64,000 nucleotides of DNA, taken from assembly GCF_002163675.1 (NCBI RefSeq), contig NZ_CP019334.1, positions 692,001 through 756,000 on the forward strand, read 5' to 3'. The translations under genes and the position numbers were made by a program. This document shows, piece after piece, positions 9,070 through 18,687 of this stretch. The DNA is from Polaribacter sp. SA4-12. GTDB taxonomy: Bacteria; Bacteroidota; Bacteroidia; Flavobacteriales; Flavobacteriaceae. The stretch's first letter is position 1; each line of letters starts with the position of its first letter. The notes beneath the pieces were generated by a model. It saw only the letters and a list, made by a program, of their open reading frames with translations, did no database searches and was not told the DNA's origin.

Positions 9070-10241
9070 ATAAACTCACTAATTTTTCGATCTCTTTTAA
9101 TAAAATGAAACTTATCGTCTTTTATTACTTTTTTTCTATATCCAAATAAATGAAAAATTTCTATTGCCAAAAACTTTGCTGTTCTTGGGTTTACAATTAA
9201 TGTATAAGGTTTTCTTTTATCTGATTTTACGCCTGGTAATAACTTTAAAAACTGATGAAAACGAAGTTTTCTAGCCAACCTTGATGCTTTTAACCAAAAC
9301 TTAGAAATCCTTGTAATAATAAAAAAGCCATCATCACCCTTTTCTTGATACAAAGGCATAAATATTTTCCCCTTTTGTATTGCATCTACTTCCCTTTCGT
9401 TACTATAAGCTAACAACTCATGTTTTACAATTTCTTGAAAGTTTTGATAGCCGCTCACCATTTTAAAGTTTTCAAAAGGCTTTATCGTGTACTTATAATC
9501 AATTTTATAAAAATCTTGATCTTCATTAAATAAGGTTAATGAGTTTTTGTAGAAAGCATACTTCTTCACATCTTTTTGATTGATACATTTTGCAGCAACC
9601 AAAGCTAACCAAAGAAATGCAACACAATTATCTACAGACACTTCACTATCATGCTGACCAGCTTCAAAACCTAAAGCAATATGACCAAATTCGTTAATAT
9701 AAGTCAGTAAAGGTCCATCTAAATACTCTTCAATTCCTAAAATAGTTGGAATCGTAAAATTTGATGAATATTTTCTATTATTTAAAGAATCACTTATCGT
9801 AATAAATGGTTGTGTATCTGAGGAAGTGGTATGTAAATCTAAAAAATAAAAAGGTCCTTTTTCTTTCTTTAAAATATCTTTTATAACAATGTATATTTCA
9901 TGCTGTTCTTTAGATTCTATTTCAAAGTCATTTTCTAAATATAATTTTAAAATTTCCTTTTTTGTCCAAATTCTATTTAAATCAACATTCTTAAAACGAA
10001 TATTTTCTGAAATAGCGTTGATATTTCCAGCGATTCCATAAAAATTTCCTTTTAAATTAATGTTCTCATCTTCAATGGTTTTAAAAACTTTTAATAGTGC
10101 ATTTATTCCTGCTCGTTCGTTACCATGAATTCCTCCGATTGCAATAACTGTCGGAGATTTTTTTACACCTTCTGCCCTACCTAAAATTCTTTGCACAAGA
10201 ATTTTTTCATTAAAAGATTCTAATTCTATCAGATTGACCAT
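9066..10241 (-). CDS. Succinylglutamate desuccinylase/aspartoacylase-family zinc hydrolase
   Basis: Zinc carboxypeptidase-fold amidohydrolase. The first zinc ligands are H39 and E42 in GGIHGNERAG; the third His is in LDLHTTSS. Enzymes of this family cleave N-acyl amino acids or act as peptidases. The start codon overlaps the stop of the upstream GCS2-CBS gene by one base (TAATG), so translation is probably coupled. Pairing an aspartoacylase-like hydrolase with a glutamate-cysteine-ligase-like enzyme suggests a linked gamma-glutamyl or acyl-amino-acid pathway, but the substrate is unknown. Confidence 0.85.
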   Translation of the reverse strand: MVNLIELESFNEKILVQRILGRAEGVKKSPTVIAIGGIHGNERAGINALLKVFKTIEDENINLKGNFYGIAGNINAISENIRFKNVDLNRIWTKKEILKLYLENDFEIESKEQHEIYIVIKDILKKEKGPFYFLDLHTTSSDTQPFITISDSLNNRKYSSNFTIPTILGIEEYLDGPLLTYINEFGHIALGFEAGQHDSEVSVDNCVAFLWLALVAAKCINQKDVKKYAFYKNSLTLFNEDQDFYKIDYKYTIKPFENFKMVSGYQNFQEIVKHELLAYSNEREVDAIQKGKIFMPLYQEKGDDGFFIITRISKFWLKASRLARKLRFHQFLKLLPGVKSDKRKPYTLIVNPRTAKFLAIEIFHLFGYRKKVIKDDKFHFIKRDRKISEFI

Positions 10242-12127
10242 TAATTTTTGTTGATTTTTTCTATTTTATCTAAATCACTTTTAGTTAAAATACCTACTAA
10301 TTTATCTTCTTTAAGAACCACTACACAGGTGTTCTTTGTATTTATAATTAATTCTTTTGCTGCTTCATATGATGTTTCTGGATGCGTAATATCAAAATCT
10401 GTATTCATAATATTTTTTGCAACCTCATTCATCACTTTTGTTGATGAAAAATCTAATTTTTCTAATTGAACTTTCTCAATAATACCAACAATATTATTGT
10501 GTTTATCAACTACAGGAATATGGTGTATTTGTTTCCATTCCATTATTTTATAAACCAGTTTCAATAAATCATTTTCATGAACAACAAAAAGACTTGTAGA
10601 CATTATCTTGTAGACTTTATCGTATTTTTTATCACTTTTATTCTCATAAAAAACAACAGATTCCCATTCTGAAACAGTTTTATTTAGTTGTTGATTTAAA
10701 TAAATATGCTCCGTTAAAATTACATTCGCTTCATAATTAGAAACCTCTTTTCTAAGTTTACGTTTATTTCTAATCAACCATTTACTACCTGTTGTAGTTG
10801 TATCAATTCTATCTTGAATAATTCCTAAATAATAATCGATTTCAGATTCATCAATATTCGATTTTAGCAAACCTTCTTTTGCCATCGGAATTAAAATATT
10901 TTCCATCAACTTTTTTGCAGAAATCCCTTTTCCAAACCAATTAAAATAAGTGTCAATACCAGTTCTTGCAGCATTTACAAAATTACCACGAGCATCACGA
11001 AAAGCCATTTTCCTCCAAATTTTTTCATACTGTTTTGGCATACCTTGCATAACGCCAACCCATAAAAGTGCGTTTGCTATTTCATCTTTAACACTTGGCC
11101 CTGAAGGAATATATCTATTTTCTATACGTAAATGTGCTGTATTTTCATGAACACCATAACACAATCGATTCCATTTATACAAAGTACCATTGTGTAAGTT
11201 CAATGCCGTTAATTTGGGCATAATTCCTTTTTTAACAGACTCCATAGAATTTTCATCAAACTTTGATGTAACTAATGGTGGATAACTAGAAATATCATCT
11301 GTATATAATTCTAAAATTGAGTCTTTAACCCAATTATTACCAAAAGAAACTCTTGGTTTTTGTTCTCTAGAAAAATGGGTAACATTTCTTAAATCTACGC
11401 TTTGCTGAAAAAGAGCAATTCTTGTTTCGCTCCATAATTCTTTGCCAAATAAAAGTGGCGAATTCGTCATAATAGATAATAAAGGCCCCGCAATTACTTG
11501 AGACCAATTATACTTATCTATAGCTTCTTCTGGGCTAATTTGTAAATGCACTTGAAAACTAGTATTACATGCTTCAAATAAGATAGATTCATGCCTTAAA
11601 ATGAGTTCATCTACACCTAGAATATGTAATTTAAAATCATTTCCTCTTATTTTTTTCAACACCTTATTCAGTGTTTTATAACGTTTAAAAGGAGTCACAT
11701 TTTTAAAATCAAGATCTTTTTTTCTTAAGGTAGGTAAGATTCCTGTAAGGATTAATTTATTATTTTCAATATCATCAGCAACTTTATATCCTTTATCTAA
11801 TAACGTTGTTAGTTGTTGTTCTATATCAGAAAAGCAATTATTTTTTAATTCAATTGGATCTAAATTAATCTCTAAATTGAATAAAGCCAACTCTGTTGTA
11901 TAATGAGTGTCGTTTATCTTTTCTAGAATTTCTAGCGCTTTTGTAGAAGGTCTAAAATCTTTATCTACAATACAGATTTCTTGTTCTGCTCCTACTCTTT
12001 GAATACCAGTTTCGAATAAATTATTCTCAATCATATATTCAAAAGCTTCAATATCATTGAGCAAATGAAGTACAAAATCTTTACGATCTTTTTGTGTTTT
12101 AATTGCAATAACAGATTGTGAACCCAT
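10241..12127 (-). CDS. Glutamate-cysteine ligase family 2 protein fused to a CBS-domain pair
   Basis: Residues 1 to about 470 form a GCS2-type ATP-dependent carboxylate-amine ligase (visible segments GAEQEIC near residue 45, CNTSFQVHLQ near 185, LRIENRYIPSGP near 330). Residues from about 500 to the C-terminus are a tandem CBS pair, usually a sensor of adenosyl ligands. The fusion suggests ligase activity tuned by nucleotide or energy status (inference). The product may be a gamma-glutamyl compound rather than ordinary glutathione precursor. The downstream aspartoacylase-like gene overlaps by one base. Confidence 0.85.
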   Translation of the reverse strand: MGSQSVIAIKTQKDRKDFVLHLLNDIEAFEYMIENNLFETGIQRVGAEQEICIVDKDFRPSTKALEILEKINDTHYTTELALFNLEINLDPIELKNNCFSDIEQQLTTLLDKGYKVADDIENNKLILTGILPTLRKKDLDFKNVTPFKRYKTLNKVLKKIRGNDFKLHILGVDELILRHESILFEACNTSFQVHLQISPEEAIDKYNWSQVIAGPLLSIMTNSPLLFGKELWSETRIALFQQSVDLRNVTHFSREQKPRVSFGNNWVKDSILELYTDDISSYPPLVTSKFDENSMESVKKGIMPKLTALNLHNGTLYKWNRLCYGVHENTAHLRIENRYIPSGPSVKDEIANALLWVGVMQGMPKQYEKIWRKMAFRDARGNFVNAARTGIDTYFNWFGKGISAKKLMENILIPMAKEGLLKSNIDESEIDYYLGIIQDRIDTTTTGSKWLIRNKRKLRKEVSNYEANVILTEHIYLNQQLNKTVSEWESVVFYENKSDKKYDKVYKIMSTSLFVVHENDLLKLVYKIMEWKQIHHIPVVDKHNNIVGIIEKVQLEKLDFSSTKVMNEVAKNIMNTDFDITHPETSYEAAKELIINTKNTCVVVLKEDKLVGILTKSDLDKIEKINKN

Positions 12128-12179
12128 AACGAAGGCATTGTATTACAACGAAGTACGTAAATTATCTATAAATTAAATA

Positions 12180-12191
12180 TGATAATTGTCA
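12180..12191. promoter_or_regulatory. Isolated near-palindrome TGATAATTGTCA upstream of the GCS2 gene
   Basis: This 12-base core is identical to the core of the two CRP-like dyads at 50901-50914 and 59718-59731. It sits about 55 bases upstream of the GCS2-CBS start, but there is no matching -7 box at the same distance, so its role is uncertain. Confidence 0.3.
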
Positions 12192-12206
12192 GTACCAGTT
12201 TTAAGC

Positions 12207-12243
12207 AAAAAAAAGCATCAAGAATTAACTTGATGCTTTTAAA
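12207..12243 (-). terminator. Terminator of glyA
   Basis: Eleven-base-pair stem AAAGCATCAAG/CTTGATGCTTT (12212-12239). Read on the minus strand it is followed by a run of T, placed just after the glyA stop. Confidence 0.85.
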
Positions 12244-12290
12244 ATTTTTATTTTCATTCACAAAAGTGAAATCCTTAAAACTTAATGTAA

Positions 12291-13565
12291 TTACATTACG
12301 AATAATCTTCTTGCGCTCATCATATGAGAAACACGTTCACCTATTTCATGTAATGCTTCTTCATTTTCTGCATTTTGTATTGCTTCATCAATAAAGTTAA
12401 CAACAGCTTTCATATCTTCTTCTTCTAAACCACGAGTAGTTATAGCAGCAGTTCCAATACGGATTCCTGAAGTTACAAATGGGCTTTTATCATCAAAAGG
12501 AACCATATTTTTGTTTACAGTAATATCTGCTTTACCAAGAGCAATTTCAGCATCTTTACCAGAAATATCTTTATTACGTAAATCGATTAACATACAATGG
12601 TTGTCTGTTCCTCCAGATATAATATCATATCCTTTTGCAACAAATTCTTTTGCCATTTCAGCTGCATTCGCTTTTACTTGTAATTGATATTCTAAAAACT
12701 CATCTGTTAAAGCTTCTCCAAAAGCAACAGCTTTAGCAGCAATAACATGCTCTAAAGGTCCACCTTGGTTTCCTGGGAAAACTGAAGAATTAATTAAAGT
12801 AGACATTTTCTTTAATTTTCCTGATTTTAATTTTAATCCAAAAGGATTTTCAAAATCTTTACCAATCATAATCATTCCACCTCTTGGTCCACGTAAAGTT
12901 TTGTGAGTTGTAGTGGTAACAATATGACAATGAGGCAATGGATCATTTAAAATTCCTTTAGCAATTAAACCTGCAGGATGAGAAATATCTGCCATTAAAA
13001 TAGCACCAACACTATCAGCAATCTCTCTAAATTTTTCAAAATCTATATCTCTAGAATATGCAGAAGCACCAGCAATAATCAATTTTGGTTTATGCTCTTG
13101 TGCTTGTTTAGCTACATGATCGTAATCTATTCTTCCTGTTGCTCTATCTACACCGTAAAAAACTGGGTTGTATAATTTACCAGAAAAATTTACTGGAGAA
13201 CCATGTGTTAAATGCCCACCATGAGATAAATCGAAACCTAAAATAGTATCACCAGGTTTTAAACATGCAAAAAATACAGCTGTATTTGCCTGAGAACCAG
13301 AATGTGGTTGCACATTTACATATTCTGCACCAAATAATTCTTTAGCTCTGTCTATTGCAATTTGCTCTATAACATCAACTACTTCACAACCTCCATAATA
13401 TCTTTTACCAGGATATCCTTCAGCATATTTATTGGTTAAAATAGAACCTTGGGCTCTCATTACGTCATCACTTACAAAGTTTTCTGAAGCGATTAACTCT
13501 AAACCATTTAATTGTCTTTCTTTTTCTTCCTGAATAAGGTCAAAAATTTGATTGTCTAATTGCAT
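12291..13565 (-). CDS. glyA: Serine hydroxymethyltransferase
   Basis: PLP enzyme interconverting serine + tetrahydrofolate and glycine + 5,10-methylene-tetrahydrofolate; the main cytosolic source of one-carbon units. Visible family segments are LIASENFVS (residues 24-32), [15 protein letters not shown], the PLP-lysine segment [14 protein letters not shown] near 220, and [11 protein letters not shown]. Length 424 is normal. Single gene with its own -7-like box at 13589-13596 and terminator; divergent from the fumarylacetoacetase gene. Confidence 0.97.
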   Translation of the reverse strand: MQLDNQIFDLIQEEKERQLNGLELIASENFVSDDVMRAQGSILTNKYAEGYPGKRYYGGCEVVDVIEQIAIDRAKELFGAEYVNVQPHSGSQANTAVFFACLKPGDTILGFDLSHGGHLTHGSPVNFSGKLYNPVFYGVDRATGRIDYDHVAKQAQEHKPKLIIAGASAYSRDIDFEKFREIADSVGAILMADISHPAGLIAKGILNDPLPHCHIVTTTTHKTLRGPRGGMIMIGKDFENPFGLKLKSGKLKKMSTLINSSVFPGNQGGPLEHVIAAKAVAFGEALTDEFLEYQLQVKANAAEMAKEFVAKGYDIISGGTDNHCMLIDLRNKDISGKDAEIALGKADITVNKNMVPFDDKSPFVTSGIRIGTAAITTRGLEEEDMKAVVNFIDEAIQNAENEEALHEIGERVSHMMSARRLFVM

Positions 13566-13588
13566 TGTTGTTGTTTTTAAAGAAGTTC

Positions 13589-13596
13589 CAAAAATA
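13589..13596 (-). promoter_or_regulatory. -7 element of the glyA promoter
   Basis: Reads TATTTTTG on the minus strand (Bacteroidetes consensus TAnnTTTG), 24 bases before the glyA ATG. I see no clear TTG -33 element. Confidence 0.5.
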
Positions 13597-13731
13597 ACAA
13601 AATCCTTTTTGTAAAAAACATGTTTTAACGATATTTTATTATTTTTTGCAATTATTGTATTTTAAAGAAAAAAGTACTGTTAAAAATGCATTTTTCGTGG
13701 TTTTTTTATTTCAAAATGCAAAAAAATTATG

Positions 13732-13739
13732 TAGGTTTG
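13732..13739 (+). promoter_or_regulatory. -7 element of the fumarylacetoacetase promoter
   Basis: TAGGTTTG matches TAnnTTTG and lies 21 bases before ATG 13761. This supports ATG 13761 rather than the in-frame ATG at 13686, which would lie upstream of the transcription start. Confidence 0.45.
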
Positions 13740-13760
13740 ATAAAAATAAATCGAACTAGA

Positions 13761-15038
13761 ATGATCATAACAGCAAATAATCCTAATAGAAAATCTTGGT
13801 TAAAAGTAGATAAAGACTCAGACTTCCCAATACAGAACATTCCTTTTGGTGTTTTTATTACAAGAGATGACATTATTACCATTGGAAGTAGAATTGGAAA
13901 TTTCGCCATAGATTTAGGTGCTTTTCATCAATTAGGCTATTTTAAAGGAATACCACTTACTGACGATATTTTTCTACAAGATAATTTAAATGATTTTATT
14001 GCTGATGGTCGTAAAACATGGCGTTTAGTTAGAAATAGAATTGCAGAAGTTTTTGATGTTACCAATGGTAATTTAAGAGATAATGCAAATCATAAAGACA
14101 AAATTATCTTTAGAATGGATGAAGTAGAAATGTTGTTACCTGTTGCTGTGGGTGATTATACAGATTTCTACGCGAGTAAAGAACACGCAACAAATGTTGG
14201 TTCTTTATTTAGAGATCCAGAAAATGCTTTGTTACCAAATTGGTTGCATGTACCAATTGGTTATCATGGTAGAAGTTCTTCTATCATTCCTTCTGGAACA
14301 CCAATTAGAAGACCTTATGGACAAACAAAACCTTCAGAAGGAAGCAATACTCCAGGATTTGGACCAACAAAATTATTAGATTTCGAACTTGAAATGGCTT
14401 TTATAACAACAGATGCTAACGTTTTAGGTGATAGAATTCCGATTGAAGAAACTGAAGAATATATTTTTGGTTTGGTACAATTTAATGATTGGTCTGCTAG
14501 AGACATTCAAGCTTGGGAATATGTGCCTTTAGGTCCGTTTTTAGGAAAAAACTTTGCCTCAACTATTTCTTCTTGGATTGTTACTTTAGACGCTTTAGAG
14601 CCTTTTAGAGTAGACAACCCGAAACAAGTTCATGAACCTTTACCTTATCTAAAACAAGAAGGAAAAGGAAGCTACGATATTCATTTACAAGTAGGTCTTC
14701 AACCAGAAAACGGAGAAGAAACAATACTTGCCAACTCTAATTTTAAATATATGTATTGGACAATGGCGCAACAATTAGCACATCATACTGTAAATGGTTG
14801 CCCTGTTGAAGCTGGAGATTTAATGGGATCTGGAACAATTTCTGGCCCAACAAAGGATAGTTATGGTTCTCTTTTAGAATTAACTTGGCGAGGACAAAAT
14901 CCTATCAAATTAAAAGATGGTACAGAACGTAAATTTATAAATGATAACGATACTGTAATTATGCGTGCATATTGTAAAAATGATGAAGTACGTATTGGTT
15001 TTGGTGAATGTGTGGGTAAAATATTACCAGCAAAATAA
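13761..15038 (+). CDS. fahA: Fumarylacetoacetase
   Basis: Last enzyme of tyrosine/homogentisate catabolism; hydrolyses fumarylacetoacetate to fumarate and acetoacetate. N-terminal SH3-like domain (about 1-115), then the FAH catalytic domain with YTDFYASKEHATNVG, VPIGYHGRSSS, the metal-site segment LDFELEMAF, FNDWSARDIQAWEY and GDLMGSGTISGP. I chose ATG 13761 (425 residues) because the protein then starts in the usual place and the -7 box lies just upstream. No other homogentisate-pathway gene is adjacent. Confidence 0.94.
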   Translation: MIITANNPNRKSWLKVDKDSDFPIQNIPFGVFITRDDIITIGSRIGNFAIDLGAFHQLGYFKGIPLTDDIFLQDNLNDFIADGRKTWRLVRNRIAEVFDVTNGNLRDNANHKDKIIFRMDEVEMLLPVAVGDYTDFYASKEHATNVGSLFRDPENALLPNWLHVPIGYHGRSSSIIPSGTPIRRPYGQTKPSEGSNTPGFGPTKLLDFELEMAFITTDANVLGDRIPIEETEEYIFGLVQFNDWSARDIQAWEYVPLGPFLGKNFASTISSWIVTLDALEPFRVDNPKQVHEPLPYLKQEGKGSYDIHLQVGLQPENGEETILANSNFKYMYWTMAQQLAHHTVNGCPVEAGDLMGSGTISGPTKDSYGSLLELTWRGQNPIKLKDGTERKFINDNDTVIMRAYCKNDEVRIGFGECVGKILPAK

Positions 15039-15045
15039 TCGTTTT

Positions 15046-15555
15046 ATGAAATTTGTTAACACTCTGTTTTTAATATTTTTTGTTGCTTTCAACTTTGGGT
15101 GTTCAGAAGGAAATAATTGTGCAGAAAGAATAACTGTGCCAGATAATGTTATAAAAACAAGTACAGGTTACACGTTTGAGCCTTCCTATTGGATTGATCT
15201 TCCTTGTGATTATGATGTAACAACATTACTTGATGTTTCTGAAGTTTTACAAAATTTCTCTTATGAAATGATTAGCTTTAATTTTAATCCTGATACAGGT
15301 AATAATACTTCTAAATTAGAATTTGAAGTTGCTTTAAAAAACAATAATAATTTTGCAGTAGAAGGAGTTCCTGTTTTTTTAATGAGAACAGATGGTCTAG
15401 AATCAAGCGAAAATTATACAGGTAATAATGGAAGCTGTAATACGATTAATGCTAATAAAACGTGTACCTTTAGCTTCACAAAAGAAGTTTCTTTATATGT
15501 TGAAATTATTAATTCTGTTGAATTAGTTTCTGTTAAATATTTATTGATAAAATAA
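15046..15555 (+). CDS. Small lipoprotein of unknown function
   Basis: A 169-residue protein starting 7 bases after the fumarylacetoacetase stop. The signal peptide ends at FNFGC, a lipobox, so it is predicted to be lipid-anchored. The mature part is rich in beta-prone segments and has Cys residues in pairs (CAER, LPCDYD, GSCNTINANKTC), suggesting a small extracytoplasmic beta domain. I do not recognise a family. It ends at a strong terminator. Confidence 0.75.
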   Translation: MKFVNTLFLIFFVAFNFGCSEGNNCAERITVPDNVIKTSTGYTFEPSYWIDLPCDYDVTTLLDVSEVLQNFSYEMISFNFNPDTGNNTSKLEFEVALKNNNNFAVEGVPVFLMRTDGLESSENYTGNNGSCNTINANKTCTFSFTKEVSLYVEIINSVELVSVKYLLIK

Positions 15556-15578
15556 ATATTATAATCTTATTATATTAG

Positions 15579-15607
15579 AAAGCCTCACAAATTTGTGAGG
15601 CTTTTTG
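15579..15607 (+). terminator. Intrinsic terminator
   Basis: Perfect 24-base palindrome (15580-15603, arms AAGCCTCACAAA / TTTGTGAGGCTT) followed by a T-run. Confidence 0.92.
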
Positions 15608-15791
15608 TTGTAAAAAAACAACAAGCAAAACCATAAATAATTAATTGCTATTAAAAGCTAATTTACAAAAGTCCTCTCCCACTTTATCTGTAATTTTTTC
15701 ACTAACTTTAGTACTTAAAAAACAAAAAAAATTACATGGACACGTTAGATTCAACACTAACGAACCTTACATAGTTAAACTATCTTTGAAA

Positions 15792-18314
15792 ATGTCTACA
15801 AATAACTTCAACATATTAGGCTTAACAAACGAGCAAGTAACTCTTGCAAGGAATAAATTTGGACAAAACACATTAGACTATAAAAAAGAAAACGGTTTCT
15901 TAAATACCTTGAAACATATTGTTAAAGAACCAATGACAATTTTATTATTGGTTGCAGCTTCTATCTATTTTATTAGTGGCGAAATAGCTGACGGTTTTTT
16001 CTTAGTAGCTGCTATTTTATTCATTACTTCAATTTCATTATACCAAGATTCTAGAAGTAAGAACGTACTAGAAAAACTAAAAGATTTTTCTCAACCCAAT
16101 TGCAAAGTTATTCGCAATGGTAAAATAGAAGAAATAAAAAGCCATGATTTAGTAATTGGTGATAATTTAATGGTGGAAGAAGGAACATTTATTTCAGCAG
16201 ATGGACGTATTATTCATTCCAACGACTTTTCGGTAAACCAATCTATACTAACAGGCGAGTCGTTCGCTGTTTTTAAAGATAAAACACAAGAAGATAATTT
16301 TATTTATAGTGGTACTACTGTTGCAAGTGGTTTGGCCATTGCAATAATTACTGCTATAGGTAAGCAAACCAAATTAGGAAAAATTGGAACGAGTCTAGAA
16401 AGTATCATTGATGAAAAAACACCATTAGAAATACAAATTACAAATTTTGTAAAGAAGATGGCTATCATAGGTACTATAGCTTTTGTCTTAGTTTGGGCAA
16501 TTAATTTTTGGGGTTCTCAAAGTTTATTGAATAGCTTATTGCAGTCCCTTACTTTAGCAATGAGTATTTTTCCTGAAGAAATCCCTGTTGCTTTTACAAC
16601 CTTTATGGCTTTAGGTGCATGGCGTTTAATGAAAATGGGAATTGTAGTTAAGCAAATGAAAACTGTTGAAACATTAGGTAGTGCAACTGTTATTTGTACT
16701 GATAAAACAGGAACAATTACTGAAAACAAGATGAGTCTAGCAAAACTATTTTTGCTATCATCAAATAAAATATTTCAACCCAACGAACAATTAACAGATG
16801 ACGAAAAACAACTTATAAATCTGGCAATGTGGGCAAGTGAACCTATTCCTTTTGACCCAATGGAAATAGCATTACACCAAGCTTATAAAAATATTGCAAA
16901 AAATGATGAACGACCAAATTACAAATTCATTCATGAATACCCATTAAGTGGCAAACCACCTATGATGACACATATATTTGAAGACGATAAAGGCAACAGA
17001 ATTATAGCTGCAAAAGGTGCTCCTGAAGCTTTGATAAATGTTTCAAACCTCACAGAAATAGAGAAACAAAAAATATATGACGCCATTCAACTTATAGCAA
17101 ATGATGGTTATAGAGTATTAGGTATAGGTGTCTCAAATTTTACAGAAAATATTTACCCTTCAAAACAACAAGATTTGCTATTTCAATTTAAAGGTATTGT
17201 TGCCTTTTATGATCCACCAAAAAAGAACATTCAAAAAGTTTTAGAAGATTTTTATACTGCAGGTATTGCTGTAAAAATTATAACAGGTGACAATGCAGTA
17301 ACAACTGAAGCAATTGCAAAACAAATTGGATTTAGAGGTTATGAAAAAAATATTACTGGTGACGAATTAATGAAGTTAAAAGATGATGAATTAAAAACCT
17401 GCGTAATGAACACTACAATTTTTACTCGTATGTTTCCAGAAGCAAAATTAAAAATTATCAATGCTTTAAAATCTTCGAATCAAATAGTTGCAATGACTGG
17501 AGATGGTGTTAATGATGGACCAGCCTTAAAAGCAGCACATATTGGTATTGCAATGGGTGAAAAAGGTACTGAAATTGCAAAACAAGCTGCATCATTAATT
17601 TTATTAGAAGATGATTTATCAAAAATGGTTGATGCAATAGCAATGGGCAGAAAAATATATACGAATCTAAAAAAGGCAATACAATACATTATTTCTATAC
17701 ACATTCCTATAATACTAACTGTATTTATTCCTTTAGCTTTAGGATGGATTTACCCTAATATTTTTTCTCCAATTCACATTATATTTTTAGAAATAATTAT
17801 GGGACCTACTTGTTCTATTATTTATGAAAATGAACCAATGGAAAAAAATACAATGTCGCAGAAACCTAAAGCATTAACAACTACTTTTTTTAATTGGAAA
17901 GAATTATCCATAAGTATTGTACAGGGATTAATGATAACATTAGGAACATTGTTTATTTACCAGTATTCGGTGATTAGTGGTTATGATGAAGAGCTGACAA
18001 GAACAATGACTTTTACTGTTTTGATAGCCGCAAATATTTTTCTTACTTTAATAAACCGCTCTTTTTATTATTCAATTTTAACGACTTTAAAGTATAAGAA
18101 TAATATGGTTCTGTTTATCATTTTTATTACTATTGCTATTGTAGGTCTTATTCTTTATGTAAAACCATTAACAACTTTTTTTGAATTTAAAACATTGAAT
18201 TTATCACAATTATTAAGCTGTATTGCAATTGGTTTTATTTCAGTAATTTGGTTTGAAATTGTAAAACTAATTAAGAGAACAAAGAATCAAAGTTCAACAA
18301 CTAATTATTTATAA
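15792..18314 (+). CDS. Cation-translocating P-type ATPase (Ca2+-ATPase-like, P2 type)
   Basis: P-type ion pump of 840 residues from ATG 15792. It has the TGES actuator loop (LTGESF), the M4 ion-site segment FPEEIP at P261-P265 (PEGLP in classical Ca2+ pumps), the phosphorylation motif CTDKTGT with D304, KGAPE in the nucleotide domain, and TGDGVNDGPALK in the hinge. There is no N-terminal HMA domain or CPC motif, which argues against a heavy-metal pump. The ion (Ca2+, Mn2+ or other) is not certain. An upstream in-frame TTG at 15645 would add 49 non-homologous residues and was rejected. Confidence 0.9.
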   Translation: MSTNNFNILGLTNEQVTLARNKFGQNTLDYKKENGFLNTLKHIVKEPMTILLLVAASIYFISGEIADGFFLVAAILFITSISLYQDSRSKNVLEKLKDFSQPNCKVIRNGKIEEIKSHDLVIGDNLMVEEGTFISADGRIIHSNDFSVNQSILTGESFAVFKDKTQEDNFIYSGTTVASGLAIAIITAIGKQTKLGKIGTSLESIIDEKTPLEIQITNFVKKMAIIGTIAFVLVWAINFWGSQSLLNSLLQSLTLAMSIFPEEIPVAFTTFMALGAWRLMKMGIVVKQMKTVETLGSATVICTDKTGTITENKMSLAKLFLLSSNKIFQPNEQLTDDEKQLINLAMWASEPIPFDPMEIALHQAYKNIAKNDERPNYKFIHEYPLSGKPPMMTHIFEDDKGNRIIAAKGAPEALINVSNLTEIEKQKIYDAIQLIANDGYRVLGIGVSNFTENIYPSKQQDLLFQFKGIVAFYDPPKKNIQKVLEDFYTAGIAVKIITGDNAVTTEAIAKQIGFRGYEKNITGDELMKLKDDELKTCVMNTTIFTRMFPEAKLKIINALKSSNQIVAMTGDGVNDGPALKAAHIGIAMGEKGTEIAKQAASLILLEDDLSKMVDAIAMGRKIYTNLKKAIQYIISIHIPIILTVFIPLALGWIYPNIFSPIHIIFLEIIMGPTCSIIYENEPMEKNTMSQKPKALTTTFFNWKELSISIVQGLMITLGTLFIYQYSVISGYDEELTRTMTFTVLIAANIFLTLINRSFYYSILTTLKYKNNMVLFIIFITIAIVGLILYVKPLTTFFEFKTLNLSQLLSCIAIGFISVIWFEIVKLIKRTKNQSSTTNYL

Positions 18315-18356
18315 ATCTTTAAATTCACTTTATAATGACGAATTAATTTTACGCTA

Positions 18357-18686
18357 TTAACTTATAATTTTCTTTAATAAGCCAAATACCTTTTTTTCGA
18401 TTACATCTACAGAACCATCTGCAAAAAAGACATTTTTTATATCTTTTAATAATGCCTCTTTCTCTTCTTGATTCAGCTTATTCTCAGAAATATATTGCTG
18501 AATTTTATTTAAATTATCTTCATCAGAATCTATAACCACTTCTGTATGAATTTTATGAAATGTGGTTTCATCTACTTTAGAAAGAATGTACTCTTCTTCT
18601 TCTTTAGTTTCAAAATAATTACAATGAGCAGCATATAAAAGTACATATGCTTCAAATTCCTCTCTAGTCCATTTTAGTGTTCCCAT
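18357..18686 (-). CDS. TerB-like small acidic helical protein
   Basis: A 109-residue acidic protein with the C-terminal pattern FFADGSVDVIEKKVF, reminiscent of the TerB/DUF533-type helical fold in which an ADG-xxxxE segment binds metal. No signal peptide. It follows the sulfurtransferase stop by one base and is probably co-transcribed with it. Function unknown. Confidence 0.7.
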   Translation of the reverse strand: MGTLKWTREEFEAYVLLYAAHCNYFETKEEEEYILSKVDETTFHKIHTEVVIDSDEDNLNKIQQYISENKLNQEEKEALLKDIKNVFFADGSVDVIEKKVFGLLKKIIS

Positions 18687-18687
18687 C

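Noticed and set aside
15645..15791. TTG-initiated N-terminal extension of the P-type ATPase
   Set aside because: It has no family counterpart; ATG 15792 gives the expected N-terminus.
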